Origin: Paenibacillus turicensis
GTDB taxonomy: Bacteria; Bacillota; Bacilli; Paenibacillales; Paenibacillaceae
Direction: 5' to 3'
Length of the DNA stretch: 64,000 bases
Assembly (NCBI RefSeq): GCF_017873435.1
Contig: NZ_JAGGKG010000009.1
Location: 1-64,000 of the forward strand
A program made the position numbers and the translations under genes. Positions 34,294 through 43,224 of the stretch are shown piece after piece; position 1 is the first letter of the stretch; each line of letters starts with the position of its first letter. Under the pieces are notes generated by a model. That model saw only the letters and a list, made by a program, of their open reading frames with translations. It searched no databases and was not told where the DNA came from.

Positions 34294-34933
34294 CGAAGAT
34301 ATCAAGGTGTTACTTGTAGACGATCATGAAATGGTGAGAATTGGTCTTGCGGCTGTACTTGGAACAGAGGATGGGATTGAGGTTGTAGGTGAGGCCAGTA
34401 ATGGTGAAGAAGGTATTCGTCTTGTTCAAGAGTATACGCCAGATGTTGTGTTAATGGATTTGGTCATGGACGGGATGGATGGCATTGAGACAACACGTGA
34501 ATTATTAAAGCTTAATCCTAATTGTAAAGTTATAGTGTTGACGAGTTATTTGGATGACGAAAAAATGTACCCTGTAATCGAAGCAGGTGCATTCAGTTAT
34601 TTGTTAAAAACATCTCGTGCTTCCGAAATTGCGGAGGCCATTCGTGCTGCGGCTAGAGGTCAATCGGTGCTTGAATCACAGGTAGCCTCTAAAATGATGA
34701 ATCGTTTGCGCCAACCTAAGCCAGAGACACCTGCTTATGAGGAATTAACAGAGCGTGAAATGGATGTGCTCAGATTGTTAGCCCAAGGGAAGTCAAATCA
34801 AGATATTGCAGATGATCTGATTATTGGTGTGAAAACTGTTAAATTCCATGTGACTAACATTTTAGCTAAGCTTGGGGTAGATGACCGCACACAGGCGGCT
34901 ATCTACGCTTATAAAAATGGATTAGCGGAGTAA
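34280..34933 (+). CDS. liaR: LiaR-like response regulator
   Basis: 217 residues, NarL/FixJ type: receiver domain with acidic pocket D14-D15 and phosphorylation site D60 (DVVLMDLVMDG), then a LuxR-type HTH (LTEREMDVLRLLAQGKSNQD, TVKFHVTNILAKLGV). ATG 34280 was chosen because GGGGGGATTGGAG precedes it. Partner of the upstream LiaS; expected to activate the liaI promoter. Confidence 0.94.
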   Translation: MENDNEDIKVLLVDDHEMVRIGLAAVLGTEDGIEVVGEASNGEEGIRLVQEYTPDVVLMDLVMDGMDGIETTRELLKLNPNCKVIVLTSYLDDEKMYPVIEAGAFSYLLKTSRASEIAEAIRAAARGQSVLESQVASKMMNRLRQPKPETPAYEELTEREMDVLRLLAQGKSNQDIADDLIIGVKTVKFHVTNILAKLGVDDRTQAAIYAYKNGLAE

Positions 34934-35040
34934 TAAGGTATATAACGTGGATAAACCAATAGTTTGATTAAATGAACAAAATGGACAAAATAATATGTAA
35001 CGTATAATATGCTTCTTCTCTGGTTAACCTACTTAATAGA

Positions 35041-35067
35041 TTACTAGATTTACTAGATTTATTAGAT
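35041..35067. repeat. three tandem 9-bp repeats
   Basis: TTACTAGAT, TTACTAGAT and TTATTAGAT follow each other without gap in the 195-bp spacer between liaR and ywmB. Confidence 0.8.
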
Positions 35068-35128
35068 AGGTTTATAGCTTGAATCCGATTGATAATGAAT
35101 TGGGTTGAATAGAGAAGGAGTTTTTATT

Positions 35129-35995
35129 ATGAAAAAAATGTATGTCATGATATTGAGTGTTTTTGTATGTTTATTCTTATTTAATCAGTTGGACCAACAA
35201 CAAAATCATGTCTTTGCGCAGAAAAATCAGACGTTAGAATTCGCACAGGAGCAATGGGCACAACTATGGAAGGTAGGTTCACAACTGACAGAAGGTTCTG
35301 CACATATCACGGTGAAATGGCAAGGCGCATGGGTAAGTCCATTATCCTCTCAAGAAGCCGCAGCTAGTCTAGCGGATAGTCTAGGATTAACAACACCAAC
35401 CGCAGCTCATTTTCAAGGACATCAACAATATACTTCTGTTCAAGCTACAAAGGAGGTTAAAAGCACCTTCACTTTAACTGAGCAGGCAGATAGAAAATAT
35501 TATGTCATGGTTAGAGTTGAAGCCTTTAATAAGGAAGGGCTGGCCAAGCTAGAGCAGCTACAAGGAAGCTACGGTGTTATATTAAATGAAGCCGGTGTTG
35601 ACATTCAGTGGAATGGTGCAATACAAGGCGAATTGACGTCCTCTGCGAACCCAATCGACTTAAATCAAGAGGTGGACGAGAAAAGAAATTCTGATGTAGG
35701 TCAAGATAGTATAGACGGTAAAGACGGTAAAAAAGGTAGAGAAGATGAAATGCCTACGAAGTTGATTTTAGTTAAGCTAGAATCCTTAATGAAAATGCAG
35801 TGGAAGGAAGTAACTAGGGTAGATCAATATCAGGATGGAAATACGGTAAGCTCATCGTATCATGTTGGGGAGTTGCCTTTATCTGTATTAAGTGGTGAAC
35901 AACGTATCAATATACAGCTTGCGCTTCATCAAAGCTCAGATTCTGATAAACAAGAAGTATCCATCGGTTCACCGCTATTAACGATTGAATATTAG
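35129..35995 (+). CDS. ywmB: YwmB-like secreted protein
   Basis: 288 residues with an N-terminal signal/anchor segment (MYVMILSVFVCLFLFNQL). The family (YwmB, TATA-box-binding-like fold) is found in endospore formers; its role is not established. ATG 35129 follows GAAGGAG; the TTG 24 nt upstream has none. A Lys/Asp-rich insert (about 190-215) interrupts the domain. Stands alone between liaR and zwf. Confidence 0.75.
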   Translation: MKKMYVMILSVFVCLFLFNQLDQQQNHVFAQKNQTLEFAQEQWAQLWKVGSQLTEGSAHITVKWQGAWVSPLSSQEAAASLADSLGLTTPTAAHFQGHQQYTSVQATKEVKSTFTLTEQADRKYYVMVRVEAFNKEGLAKLEQLQGSYGVILNEAGVDIQWNGAIQGELTSSANPIDLNQEVDEKRNSDVGQDSIDGKDGKKGREDEMPTKLILVKLESLMKMQWKEVTRVDQYQDGNTVSSSYHVGELPLSVLSGEQRINIQLALHQSSDSDKQEVSIGSPLLTIEY

Positions 35996-36188
35996 ATGAA
36001 TTAAAGATGAAGTTAGTCTAAAAATTAGATGAAACTTGAAGAAACTTATTCTTAAATGTAATTAATTTATAGCATCCTTGAATTGAATATGCTAAAATTA
36101 CATCAATCCTTGTGTAAGCTGAGAAGCTTTATCACTGTAGGGAGATTGTATAATTATTCACAATATTCAATAGAAAGAATGAGGAGCC

Positions 36189-37742
36189 ATGGCTGATAAT
36201 CAAAATCTAGAATCACTGCATACACCAGGGGCAGTATTTTTCATTTTCGGAGCAACCGGAGATTTGGCACGCCGTAAGCTCTTTCCTGCGATATTTTCAT
36301 TGTATCGTGAAGGGAAGTTAGCGGAAGATTTTGCTGTTATTGGCGTGGCGAGACGGCCGCGTTCGCAAGAGGAATTCCGAGATGATGTACATCGCTCTAT
36401 TGAGGAGTTTTGCCGTTATAAAGTGAAGGATGATTCGGAGTGGAACACCTTCGCAGAGCATTTTTCTTACAAGTCACTAGATATAAACAATTTAGAAGGA
36501 TATCGTGAATTGCAGCAGCTAACTGAACAGGTGGAAGAACGATTTGGTATCCCTGGCAATCGTTTGTTCTATCTTGCGCTTGCGCCTGAGCTGTTCGGGA
36601 GTGTGTCCTTCAATCTTGAAAAGGGTGGTATGCTGAGCAGTAGTGGTTGGCATCGCCTAGTTATTGAAAAGCCATTTGGATATGATCTTACTTCAGCACA
36701 CAAGCTGAATGAAGAGCTAAACCAAGTGTTTAAGGAAGAAGAAATTTATCGTATCGATCATTATCTTGGAAAAGAAATGGTACAAAATATTGAGGTCATT
36801 CGTTTTGCTAATGCTTTTTTTGAACCACTTTGGAATAATATGCATATTTCCAACGTACAAATCACGTTAAGTGAAACGGTGGGTGTTGAAGAACGTGGCG
36901 GGTACTACGATCATTCTGGTGCTTTGCGTGATATGGGACAAAACCATATGCTGCAAATGCTGACGATGATTGCGATGGAGCCACCAAGTCGTCTGATCCC
37001 AGAGGACATTCGGGATGAGAAGGTGAAGGTGCTTCGTTCCTTGCGTCCATATGCTTCGCATGAAGAGGTCAAGGCAAGTGTTGTTCGTGGCCAATATTCC
37101 GAAGGTAAGCAAGGGGACAAGGTATTACCAGGCTACCGTCAAGAGGATAAAGTGAACCCTGAATCAAATACGGAAACCTATTTTGCAGCGAAGGTGCTTG
37201 TAGATAATTTCCGTTGGGCTGGTGTTCCTTTCTATATTCGTACTGGTAAACGTCTTCCTGTTAAAACAACAGAGGTCGTGGTTGAATTTAAACCGATGCC
37301 AACCAATGTATACTTACGTCAAAAGCATGACCTTGCACCTAACCTGCTTGTTATTCGTGTTAACCCGATGGAAGGGATTTATATTAAGATTAACGCGAAA
37401 AAGCCAGGTTCTGATTCACAAATCGAACCGCTAGCGATGGAATTTTGTCAAAGCTGTCAGATCGGTATTAATTCCCCTGAAGCTTATGAGCGTCTCATTT
37501 ATGATGCTGCACAAGGTGACTCCACCTATTTCACCCGTTGGGATGAGGTTGCAGCTGCATGGGCATTCGTAGACAAAATTGCTGCGGCATGGGCAGAAGC
37601 GCCAAATGACATCGATCTGTATGAGGCAGGCTCATGGGGACCAGATGCGGCTCATGAATTACTTGCTAAGGACGGCTTCCACTGGTGGCCAGTAAATGGT
37701 CAAGATGAGGATAACGTCATTTGGATTAAAAACTCTCGATAA
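36189..37742 (+). CDS. zwf: glucose-6-phosphate 1-dehydrogenase
   Basis: 517 residues, full length. Oxidises glucose-6-phosphate to 6-phosphogluconolactone with NADP+, the entry to the oxidative pentose phosphate pathway. NADP-binding motif FIFGATGDLARRKLFPAIFS and the active-site signature RIDHYLGKEMVQN are present. ATG behind GAGGAG. A perfect terminator follows. NADPH and ribulose-5-phosphate from this route could also serve the hxlAB genes 10 kb away. Confidence 0.97.
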   Translation: MADNQNLESLHTPGAVFFIFGATGDLARRKLFPAIFSLYREGKLAEDFAVIGVARRPRSQEEFRDDVHRSIEEFCRYKVKDDSEWNTFAEHFSYKSLDINNLEGYRELQQLTEQVEERFGIPGNRLFYLALAPELFGSVSFNLEKGGMLSSSGWHRLVIEKPFGYDLTSAHKLNEELNQVFKEEEIYRIDHYLGKEMVQNIEVIRFANAFFEPLWNNMHISNVQITLSETVGVEERGGYYDHSGALRDMGQNHMLQMLTMIAMEPPSRLIPEDIRDEKVKVLRSLRPYASHEEVKASVVRGQYSEGKQGDKVLPGYRQEDKVNPESNTETYFAAKVLVDNFRWAGVPFYIRTGKRLPVKTTEVVVEFKPMPTNVYLRQKHDLAPNLLVIRVNPMEGIYIKINAKKPGSDSQIEPLAMEFCQSCQIGINSPEAYERLIYDAAQGDSTYFTRWDEVAAAWAFVDKIAAAWAEAPNDIDLYEAGSWGPDAAHELLAKDGFHWWPVNGQDEDNVIWIKNSR

Positions 37743-37772
37743 TTAAATTAAATAAAGTTGATTTTTTTATAT

Positions 37773-37813
37773 GTCGTCTTTCAAGTATAATGATGCTTGA
37801 AAGACGACTTTTT
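37773..37813 (+). terminator. terminator of zwf
   Basis: Perfect 13-bp inverted repeat GTCGTCTTTCAAG / CTTGAAAGACGAC followed by five T. Confidence 0.93.
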
Positions 37814-37862
37814 GTGATACAATAGAAGAACGTGATTTTTGTTAAATGAGAGGAACGTGAGG

Positions 37863-39446
37863 ATGAGTAACGCATTGAATCAAGTATTACAGCAGGAAGT
37901 AGATAAACGGAGAACGTTTGCGATTATTTCCCACCCGGATGCCGGGAAAACAACATTAACGGAAAAGCTACTGCTGTTTGGTGGTGCGATCCGTCTTGCT
38001 GGTTCTGTTAAAGCGCGTAAAGCAAGTAAGCATGCAACAAGTGACTGGATGGAGATTGAAAAGCAGCGGGGGATTTCTGTAACTTCCTCTGTAATGCAGT
38101 TTGACTATAATGGACATCGTATTAACATCTTGGACACCCCTGGTCACCAAGATTTTAGTGAAGATACGTATCGTACACTAACAGCTGCCGATAGTGCAGT
38201 CATGTTGATTGACGTTGCTAAAGGGGTCGAAGCACAGACGATTAAGCTATTCCAAGTGTGTGCGAAGCGTGGCATTCCTATTTTTACATTTATTAATAAG
38301 CTGGATCGTGAAGGGCGTAGTCCTTTTGACTTGATGGAGGAACTGGAGCAGGTGCTTGGAATTCGCTCTATTCCGATGAACTGGCCAATTGGCTCAGGCC
38401 GTGAATTGTGTGGGGTATATGACCGCATGAAAAATCAGGTGGAGTTGTTCCAAGGCGACAACCATGATGAAATTCAGGTTACTAAGGTAGATGGCTATGA
38501 GGATCCAATGATTCGTGAGATGGCAGGCGATTTCCTACATGATCAGTTATGTCAGGATTTAGAGCTATTAGATGTAGCTGGTGATCCATTTGATTTGGAA
38601 AAAATCAAAAATGGGGAATTGACACCTGTATTTTTTGGTAGTGCAGTTAATAACTTTGGTGTTCAGACTTTCTTGGAAAACTTCCTCGAGCTTGCACCTA
38701 AGCCAGAACCACGTAAGAGCACAACAGGAATCGTTGAGCCTACACAAGAGAAGTTTTCGGGTTATGTGTTTAAAATTCAAGCGAATATGAATCCTGCTCA
38801 CCGTGACCGGATTGCGTTTTTGCGTATCGTTTCAGGTAAATTTGAGCGTGGAATGAGTGTGAAGCATGTTCGTGTAGGTAAGGATATTAAGTTATCCCAA
38901 CCACAGCAATTTCTTGCTCAGGATCGCGATATTGTAAGTGAAGCTTATCCAGGGGATATTATTGGATTGTTTGATCCAGGTATTTTTCGGATTGGGGATT
39001 CACTAAGTCAAGGTGGAGAAATCGTATTTGATGAATTACCGACATTTTCACCTGAAATTTTTGCGAAAGTTACCGTTAAAAATGCGCTTAAGCATAAGCA
39101 ATATCAAAAAGGAATTGATCAGCTTACCGAAGAGGGCACGATTCAGGTGTTCACAACGGTTGGTTTTGAGGATACGTTACTTGGCGTTGTAGGTCAATTG
39201 CAATTTGAGGTGTTTGAGTACCGGATGAAGGGTGAATATGGGGTAGACGTACAATTGCAACGTATGCCATTCCAATTTGCGAGATGGATTGTTGCGGATA
39301 AAGTTGACCCATCTAAGTTCAGAATCAATTCTACACTTGTGAAGGATAAAAAAGGGAACTATGTTGCCTTGTTTGAAAATGAATATGCAATGCGCACAGC
39401 GATGGAAAAAAATCCAGATGCCAAATTTTTAGAAATGGCTCCATAA
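37863..39446 (+). CDS. prfC: peptide chain release factor 3
   Basis: 527 residues from ATG 37863. Translational GTPase that recycles RF1/RF2 after termination. GTPase motifs: P-loop SHPDAGKTTLTEK, G3 DTPGHQDFSE, G4 NKLDREGR; long C-terminal RF3 domain (FEVFEYRMKGEYGVDVQLQR). An in-frame TTG lies 24 nt upstream, but the ATG has the better GAGG spacing. Monocistronic, ends at a bidirectional terminator. Confidence 0.95.
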   Translation: MSNALNQVLQQEVDKRRTFAIISHPDAGKTTLTEKLLLFGGAIRLAGSVKARKASKHATSDWMEIEKQRGISVTSSVMQFDYNGHRINILDTPGHQDFSEDTYRTLTAADSAVMLIDVAKGVEAQTIKLFQVCAKRGIPIFTFINKLDREGRSPFDLMEELEQVLGIRSIPMNWPIGSGRELCGVYDRMKNQVELFQGDNHDEIQVTKVDGYEDPMIREMAGDFLHDQLCQDLELLDVAGDPFDLEKIKNGELTPVFFGSAVNNFGVQTFLENFLELAPKPEPRKSTTGIVEPTQEKFSGYVFKIQANMNPAHRDRIAFLRIVSGKFERGMSVKHVRVGKDIKLSQPQQFLAQDRDIVSEAYPGDIIGLFDPGIFRIGDSLSQGGEIVFDELPTFSPEIFAKVTVKNALKHKQYQKGIDQLTEEGTIQVFTTVGFEDTLLGVVGQLQFEVFEYRMKGEYGVDVQLQRMPFQFARWIVADKVDPSKFRINSTLVKDKKGNYVALFENEYAMRTAMEKNPDAKFLEMAP

Positions 39447-39494
39447 GTTATAAACAAATTAAATTGTAATTTAATTACATCTTTAATTTAAAAC

Positions 39495-39546
39495 CAATAG
39501 CAAGCTTGTGCTTAGAGACATTTCTCTAGCCTCAAGCTTGCTATTG
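39495..39546. terminator. bidirectional terminator between prfC and sspI
   Basis: Perfect 14-bp arms CAATAGCAAGCTTG and CAAGCTTGCTATTG, with a second inner hairpin TTAGAGA/TCTCTA. The neighbouring genes converge here. The T tail is weak. Confidence 0.75.
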
Positions 39547-39584
39547 TTATAGTGGGCAAATATCACTATTTCAATGGTTGTTCT

Positions 39585-39815
39585 TTAGTGCTTATCGATT
39601 TCCTCTAATTGATGATGTAGTTTGCGGACAACGGCTTCCTTTTTAGGCTCAGCCAAGTCCTCCCACATTAGCTCAAATACTACGCCTAGACCGGGCAAAG
39701 CCGCCTCTTGAGCGTGTATCGAGCCATCAATCATTTCACGTAAGCCATCTTCACTTTTACCATGCATTTTATGAATGACCGCTTGGCGTAGATCCATCGT
39801 AATTGGCATGTTCAA
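39585..39815 (-). CDS. sspI: small acid-soluble spore protein SspI
   Basis: 76 residues matching SspI (LRQAVIHKMHGKSEDGLREM, LPGLGVVFELMWEDL). A spore-core protein made in the forespore. The ATG at 39815 follows GGGAGGAG; a second ATG two codons later is also possible. In Bacillus the gene stands beside ysgA, as it nearly does here. It shows that the host forms endospores. Confidence 0.93.
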   Translation of the reverse strand: MNMPITMDLRQAVIHKMHGKSEDGLREMIDGSIHAQEAALPGLGVVFELMWEDLAEPKKEAVVRKLHHQLEEIDKH

Positions 39816-39982
39816 GCTCCTCCCTTGAAATCAAATTTGACCCGTATTTAATGTTCCCCGCTTCCAGTCTGAAAATTCAAGTTCGACAACGATTGTGGTA
39901 TACTATAACGAATAATAGCATGAATAAGATTGAGTGAAGTTACAGTAACTATAATAGCTAATGTATTTAGGTAGGTGAGACA

Positions 39983-40669
39983 ATGGCACATGCAGCCAAA
40001 AAGCAGTTTGCAGTAATTGGGCTTGGACGTTTTGGTTCAAGCATTGCTACCTCATTAAGTAATATGGGATTTGATGTACTTGCGATTGATTCAGATGAGC
40101 ATCGGGTTCAAGAGTTATCTAATGTCGTGACACATGCCGTTTCTGCCGATTCTACGGAAGAAGAGGCATTGCGTGCACTAGGCATACGTAATTTTGACGT
40201 TGTTGTTGTTGCTATCGGAGAAGATATTCAGGCAAGTATTTTAACGACTTTAATTTTAAAGGATATGGGTGGACCACTCATCGTTGTGAAGGCGCAAAAT
40301 GAACTACATGGGAAGGTTTTGAAGAAAATTGGTGCGGACAAGGTTGTATATCCTGAGCGGGATATGGGATTACGTGTTGCTCACCATTTAATTTCCCCTA
40401 ATATTCTTGATTATATCGAGATTTCTGATGAATATAGCATTGTGGAGCATACTGTAACTAAAGCGATGGTGGGCAAAAACCTGAAGGAGCTTGAGATTCG
40501 AGCGAAATTTGGCTGTAACGTCATGGCGATAAAACGTGGCAGTAAAATGAATATTTCTCCAGATGCTTCTGAGCGTTTAACTGAAGATGATATTCTTGTC
40601 ATTGTTGGCGAGCGAAATGATCTCACGAAGCTAGAGTTGTATTATGCACCTCAGCCTGTGCGGAATTAA
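39983..40669 (+). CDS. ktrC: KtrC/KtrA-like potassium channel regulatory subunit
   Basis: 228 residues with an RCK_N Rossmann domain (VIGLGRFGSSIATSLSNMGF and a conserved acidic residue in DVLAIDSDE) and an RCK_C domain (SIVEHTVTKAMVGKNLKELE). Such proteins form an octameric ring gating a KtrB/KtrD K+ channel in response to ATP/ADP and cyclic di-AMP. No channel gene is adjacent, as is usual for ktrC. ATG behind GTAGGTGAG. Confidence 0.92.
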   Translation: MAHAAKKQFAVIGLGRFGSSIATSLSNMGFDVLAIDSDEHRVQELSNVVTHAVSADSTEEEALRALGIRNFDVVVVAIGEDIQASILTTLILKDMGGPLIVVKAQNELHGKVLKKIGADKVVYPERDMGLRVAHHLISPNILDYIEISDEYSIVEHTVTKAMVGKNLKELEIRAKFGCNVMAIKRGSKMNISPDASERLTEDDILVIVGERNDLTKLELYYAPQPVRN

Positions 40670-40724
40670 TGAGAGCTAGTAGGCTAAATTAGAATATAGA
40701 AAAGTTAAGGATGAATGGATAAGC

Positions 40725-41540
40725 ATGGAAATATTATCGCCTCAAAATGCCAGAGTGAAGGAATGGGCTTCTTTACTGGAAAAAAAGCATCGTGATCAGA
40801 AACAAAAGTATATAGTGGAAGGCATTCATTTGGTACAGGAAGCGATCAAAAATGCCACCACTGTCATTGAGTGTGTCTGCTATGATATCGATGCAGGGAT
40901 TCCTGCGGAGTTAGCTTCATTTTCTGCTTCAAGATTAGATGTACAGTGGATTGCTGTGTCTAATGCCGTGGTAGCGAAGTGTACCGAGGTGAAGTCACCT
41001 CAGCCTGTATTTGCTGTTATACATAAGGTAAATAGCCTTGATCATGAGCAGACATTACAGCGTTTGTGTTCGAAAGAAAACAGCTTAGTGCTTGTATTAG
41101 ATGGAGTACAGGATCCAGGAAATGTAGGAACTTTAATTCGGAGTGCAGACGCAGTTGGGGCGGATGGTGTTATTTTAGGAAATGGCTGTGCTGATTTGTA
41201 CAATCCTAAAGTCATCCGTTCAACAATGGGATCGCTATTCCATTTACCTGTGCTGCAGGGGGAATTAGCTGAGATTTTACCACAAGCTAAAGCACACGGA
41301 ATACGATTAGCAGGGACAAGCTTACAAGCAGCAGTGAACTGTTATACCTATGATTTTACCTCTTCCGTATGGCTGCTTATGGGCAGTGAAGCGAAAGGGT
41401 TAAGTGCGGAGGTGCTTGCGCTTATGGATGATGGGCTAATCATTCCGATGCACGGGCAATCCGAGTCGCTGAATGTTGCAATGGCGGGATCTGTGTTGTT
41501 GTATGAGGTGTTGAGGCAGAGGGAGTATAGTAGGGAATAA
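40725..41540 (+). CDS. ysgA: SpoU-family RNA 2'-O-methyltransferase (YsgA-like)
   Basis: 271 residues: N-terminal SpoU substrate-binding domain and C-terminal SPOUT knot with motifs VLDGVQDPGNVGTLIRSADA, MGSEAKGLS and GQSESLNVAMAGSVLLYE that bind S-adenosylmethionine. Probably methylates a 23S rRNA or tRNA ribose. ATG follows AAGGATGAATGGATAAGC. Terminator behind. Confidence 0.92.
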   Translation: MEILSPQNARVKEWASLLEKKHRDQKQKYIVEGIHLVQEAIKNATTVIECVCYDIDAGIPAELASFSASRLDVQWIAVSNAVVAKCTEVKSPQPVFAVIHKVNSLDHEQTLQRLCSKENSLVLVLDGVQDPGNVGTLIRSADAVGADGVILGNGCADLYNPKVIRSTMGSLFHLPVLQGELAEILPQAKAHGIRLAGTSLQAAVNCYTYDFTSSVWLLMGSEAKGLSAEVLALMDDGLIIPMHGQSESLNVAMAGSVLLYEVLRQREYSRE

Positions 41541-41546
41541 AAAACG

Positions 41547-41589
41547 AAAGTTTGGTTGGATTAATTTTCAACTAAACTTTTGTTTTTTT
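41547..41589 (+). terminator. terminator of ysgA
   Basis: 12-bp arms AAAGTTTGGTTG / CAACTAAACTTT (one G-T), 10-nt loop, then a T-rich tail. Confidence 0.88.
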
Positions 41590-41777
41590 GTATAAATATC
41601 TTAATCAAATAGTTACATATGTAATTTCTATTCTAGTATTTTTCTTCTACTCTCCACAAAAGTATTATATTGTAAAATATTATATAACAAACACTTTTTA
41701 GGTTAATATTTACAAAATAGGTGTTTGGTGGTATGGTTATTAATGTAATTAAATAAATCTTTGGAGGACAAACTGAT

Positions 41778-41930
41778 ATGGGAAAAGCTAGATCTGAAAT
41801 GACAGAATTTCAATTTGAATTAAAAGAGGTGGATAGAATTATTGAAATGATTAAAGTAGAGGATAAGCTATCTTCAATCTTAAACAATATCATTTCTAAA
41901 AATGAGAAAAATATTATTGAATCATTATAA
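41778..41930 (+). CDS. putative RiPP precursor peptide (50 aa)
   Basis: ATG 8 nt behind TTGGAGGA; 50 codons. The product is charged and amphipathic: an N-terminal leader-like segment (MTEFQFELKEVDRIIEMIKV) and a C-terminal part with Ser, Asn, Ile and Lys (LSSILNNIISKNEKNIIESL). It contains no Cys and no Gly-Gly processing site. Directly downstream lie a YcaO gene and an exporter, with a hairpin between, so it is the best candidate for the modified substrate. Too short for most gene finders. Alternative: a small regulatory or partner protein. Strongly AT-rich like the YcaO gene. Confidence 0.65.
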   Translation: MGKARSEMTEFQFELKEVDRIIEMIKVEDKLSSILNNIISKNEKNIIESL

Positions 41931-41980
41931 TTATAAATGGTTTAGGGATTGATATTTTATATATCAATCTCTTTATAATT
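41929..41980 (+). promoter_or_regulatory. hairpin (attenuator or processing site) between precursor and YcaO genes
   Basis: Outer arms AATTATAAA (41929-41937) and TTTATAATT (41972-41980); inner 11-bp stem GGGATTGATAT (41945-41955) with ATATCAATCTC (41961-41971), 5-nt loop. The only interruption is a 7-nt bulge. It starts at the precursor stop codon. Confidence 0.7.
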
Positions 41981-42000
41981 TTAATCTGGGGTTGACATTA

Positions 42001-43188
42001 ATGGAAAATTTTGAGAGAAGTGTACATGTTGAAGAAGCAATTAAAGTTGCAGAACAGTTTTTTATAAAGCATGGAGTAGATATTTCTTTGCAAAAAAAGA
42101 ATTCTAAAAATAACCTATTGTGTACATATGCAGTCTTTGATAAAAGTAATAAAGATAACGTTGAATTAATCTCTAGTGGTAAAGGAGTAGGAAAACAGGC
42201 ATTAGCGAGTGCATTATTCGAGGCAATTGAACACCTATTGTATTTGGATAATAGTATTCAATCGAGTGAAAAAGCCTTTATTAATCAAATAGTAAATACA
42301 AATACAAAACTGCTGGAATTTTACCCTATATATTATTTACATAAAATGCAATATGAAAAAGAGTTAAATGTTATTAAGTATGAAAATATCACTAAAGAAA
42401 ATAATTATCTTCAATATCCCTCTTTTTTAAATTGTGAAGTAAATGAAGTAGATATTAATTTAGTAGGCTTGAAAAAGTATAGAACAAATAGTGGCTGCGC
42501 AACTGGATATAGTAAAGAAGAGGCTATTATTCATGGCATAAATGAAATAGTTGAACGCGATAGTTTATCTACACATTTAAGAAATTGCTTCATAACAAAA
42601 TCAATAGATACTGTAAATGTAGTTTCTCCAGATTCTTTAAACGAAAAGTTAAAAGGTATATATTATGAAGTACAGAACACCTTAGAAGAAGAAATTTTTT
42701 TGCTGGATGTAACAAAATATCCTGAATTTCCAACCTACTATGCTTTTTTGAAAAAGTTGGAATTTTCACTTCCTTTTAAAGGGTCTGGTACATCATTGTT
42801 TAGTGAATATGCAATAGAAAGAACTCTATTAGAATTATTGCAACATTATCATATGCACAATAATCAGAATGAAAAAGAGGCCATTATTACTTCAGCTTTA
42901 TTCTCGGAGTATGATAAGTATTATAAAGCTATTAAATGTAATTACGATGATTTTAATATAAGATATAGTTCATTTAATTATAATAACTATTTTGAAGTAT
43001 TAGATTTAGAGAACCTCCTACAAATAATTATTGAATTACTAAGTAAATATAATTTTGATGTATATATAAACCAGATTTATTCTTCTGATAACTTATTTTG
43101 CGTTAAAGTTCTTATCCCTGGAATGGATAACTTCCAAATAATTAATAACGGTATTTTAGCAGTTCCCAATAATAGTTGGATATCTTAA
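42001..43188 (+). CDS. YcaO-family peptide-modifying enzyme, stand-alone
   Basis: 395 residues from ATG 42001 (GGGG with 9-nt spacing; an in-frame TTG at 41992 touches the GGGG). YcaO proteins use ATP to activate peptide amide bonds for azoline, thioamide or amidine formation. Motifs: SGKGVGKQALASALFEAIEH (59-78; E74, E77), TNSGCATG (162-169), EIVERD (182-187), GSGTSLFSEYAIERTLLELL with E278 and Q281, VKVLIPGM (368-375). These supply the ATP/Mg site. There is no fused or adjacent E1-like or TfuA partner, and the C-terminus (VPNNSWIS) lacks the PxPxP tail of azoline-forming members. Much more AT-rich than the flanking genes, suggesting transfer. Confidence 0.9.
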   Translation: MENFERSVHVEEAIKVAEQFFIKHGVDISLQKKNSKNNLLCTYAVFDKSNKDNVELISSGKGVGKQALASALFEAIEHLLYLDNSIQSSEKAFINQIVNTNTKLLEFYPIYYLHKMQYEKELNVIKYENITKENNYLQYPSFLNCEVNEVDINLVGLKKYRTNSGCATGYSKEEAIIHGINEIVERDSLSTHLRNCFITKSIDTVNVVSPDSLNEKLKGIYYEVQNTLEEEIFLLDVTKYPEFPTYYAFLKKLEFSLPFKGSGTSLFSEYAIERTLLELLQHYHMHNNQNEKEAIITSALFSEYDKYYKAIKCNYDDFNIRYSSFNYNNYFEVLDLENLLQIIIELLSKYNFDVYINQIYSSDNLFCVKVLIPGMDNFQIINNGILAVPNNSWIS

Positions 43189-43224
43189 ATAAAGTTATAC
43201 TTTGTAACTACAAAGGAGAACGTG

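Noticed and set aside
41992-42000. TTG 41992 as start of the YcaO gene
   Set aside because: It touches the GGGG ribosome-binding site with no spacing; ATG 42001 has proper spacing.
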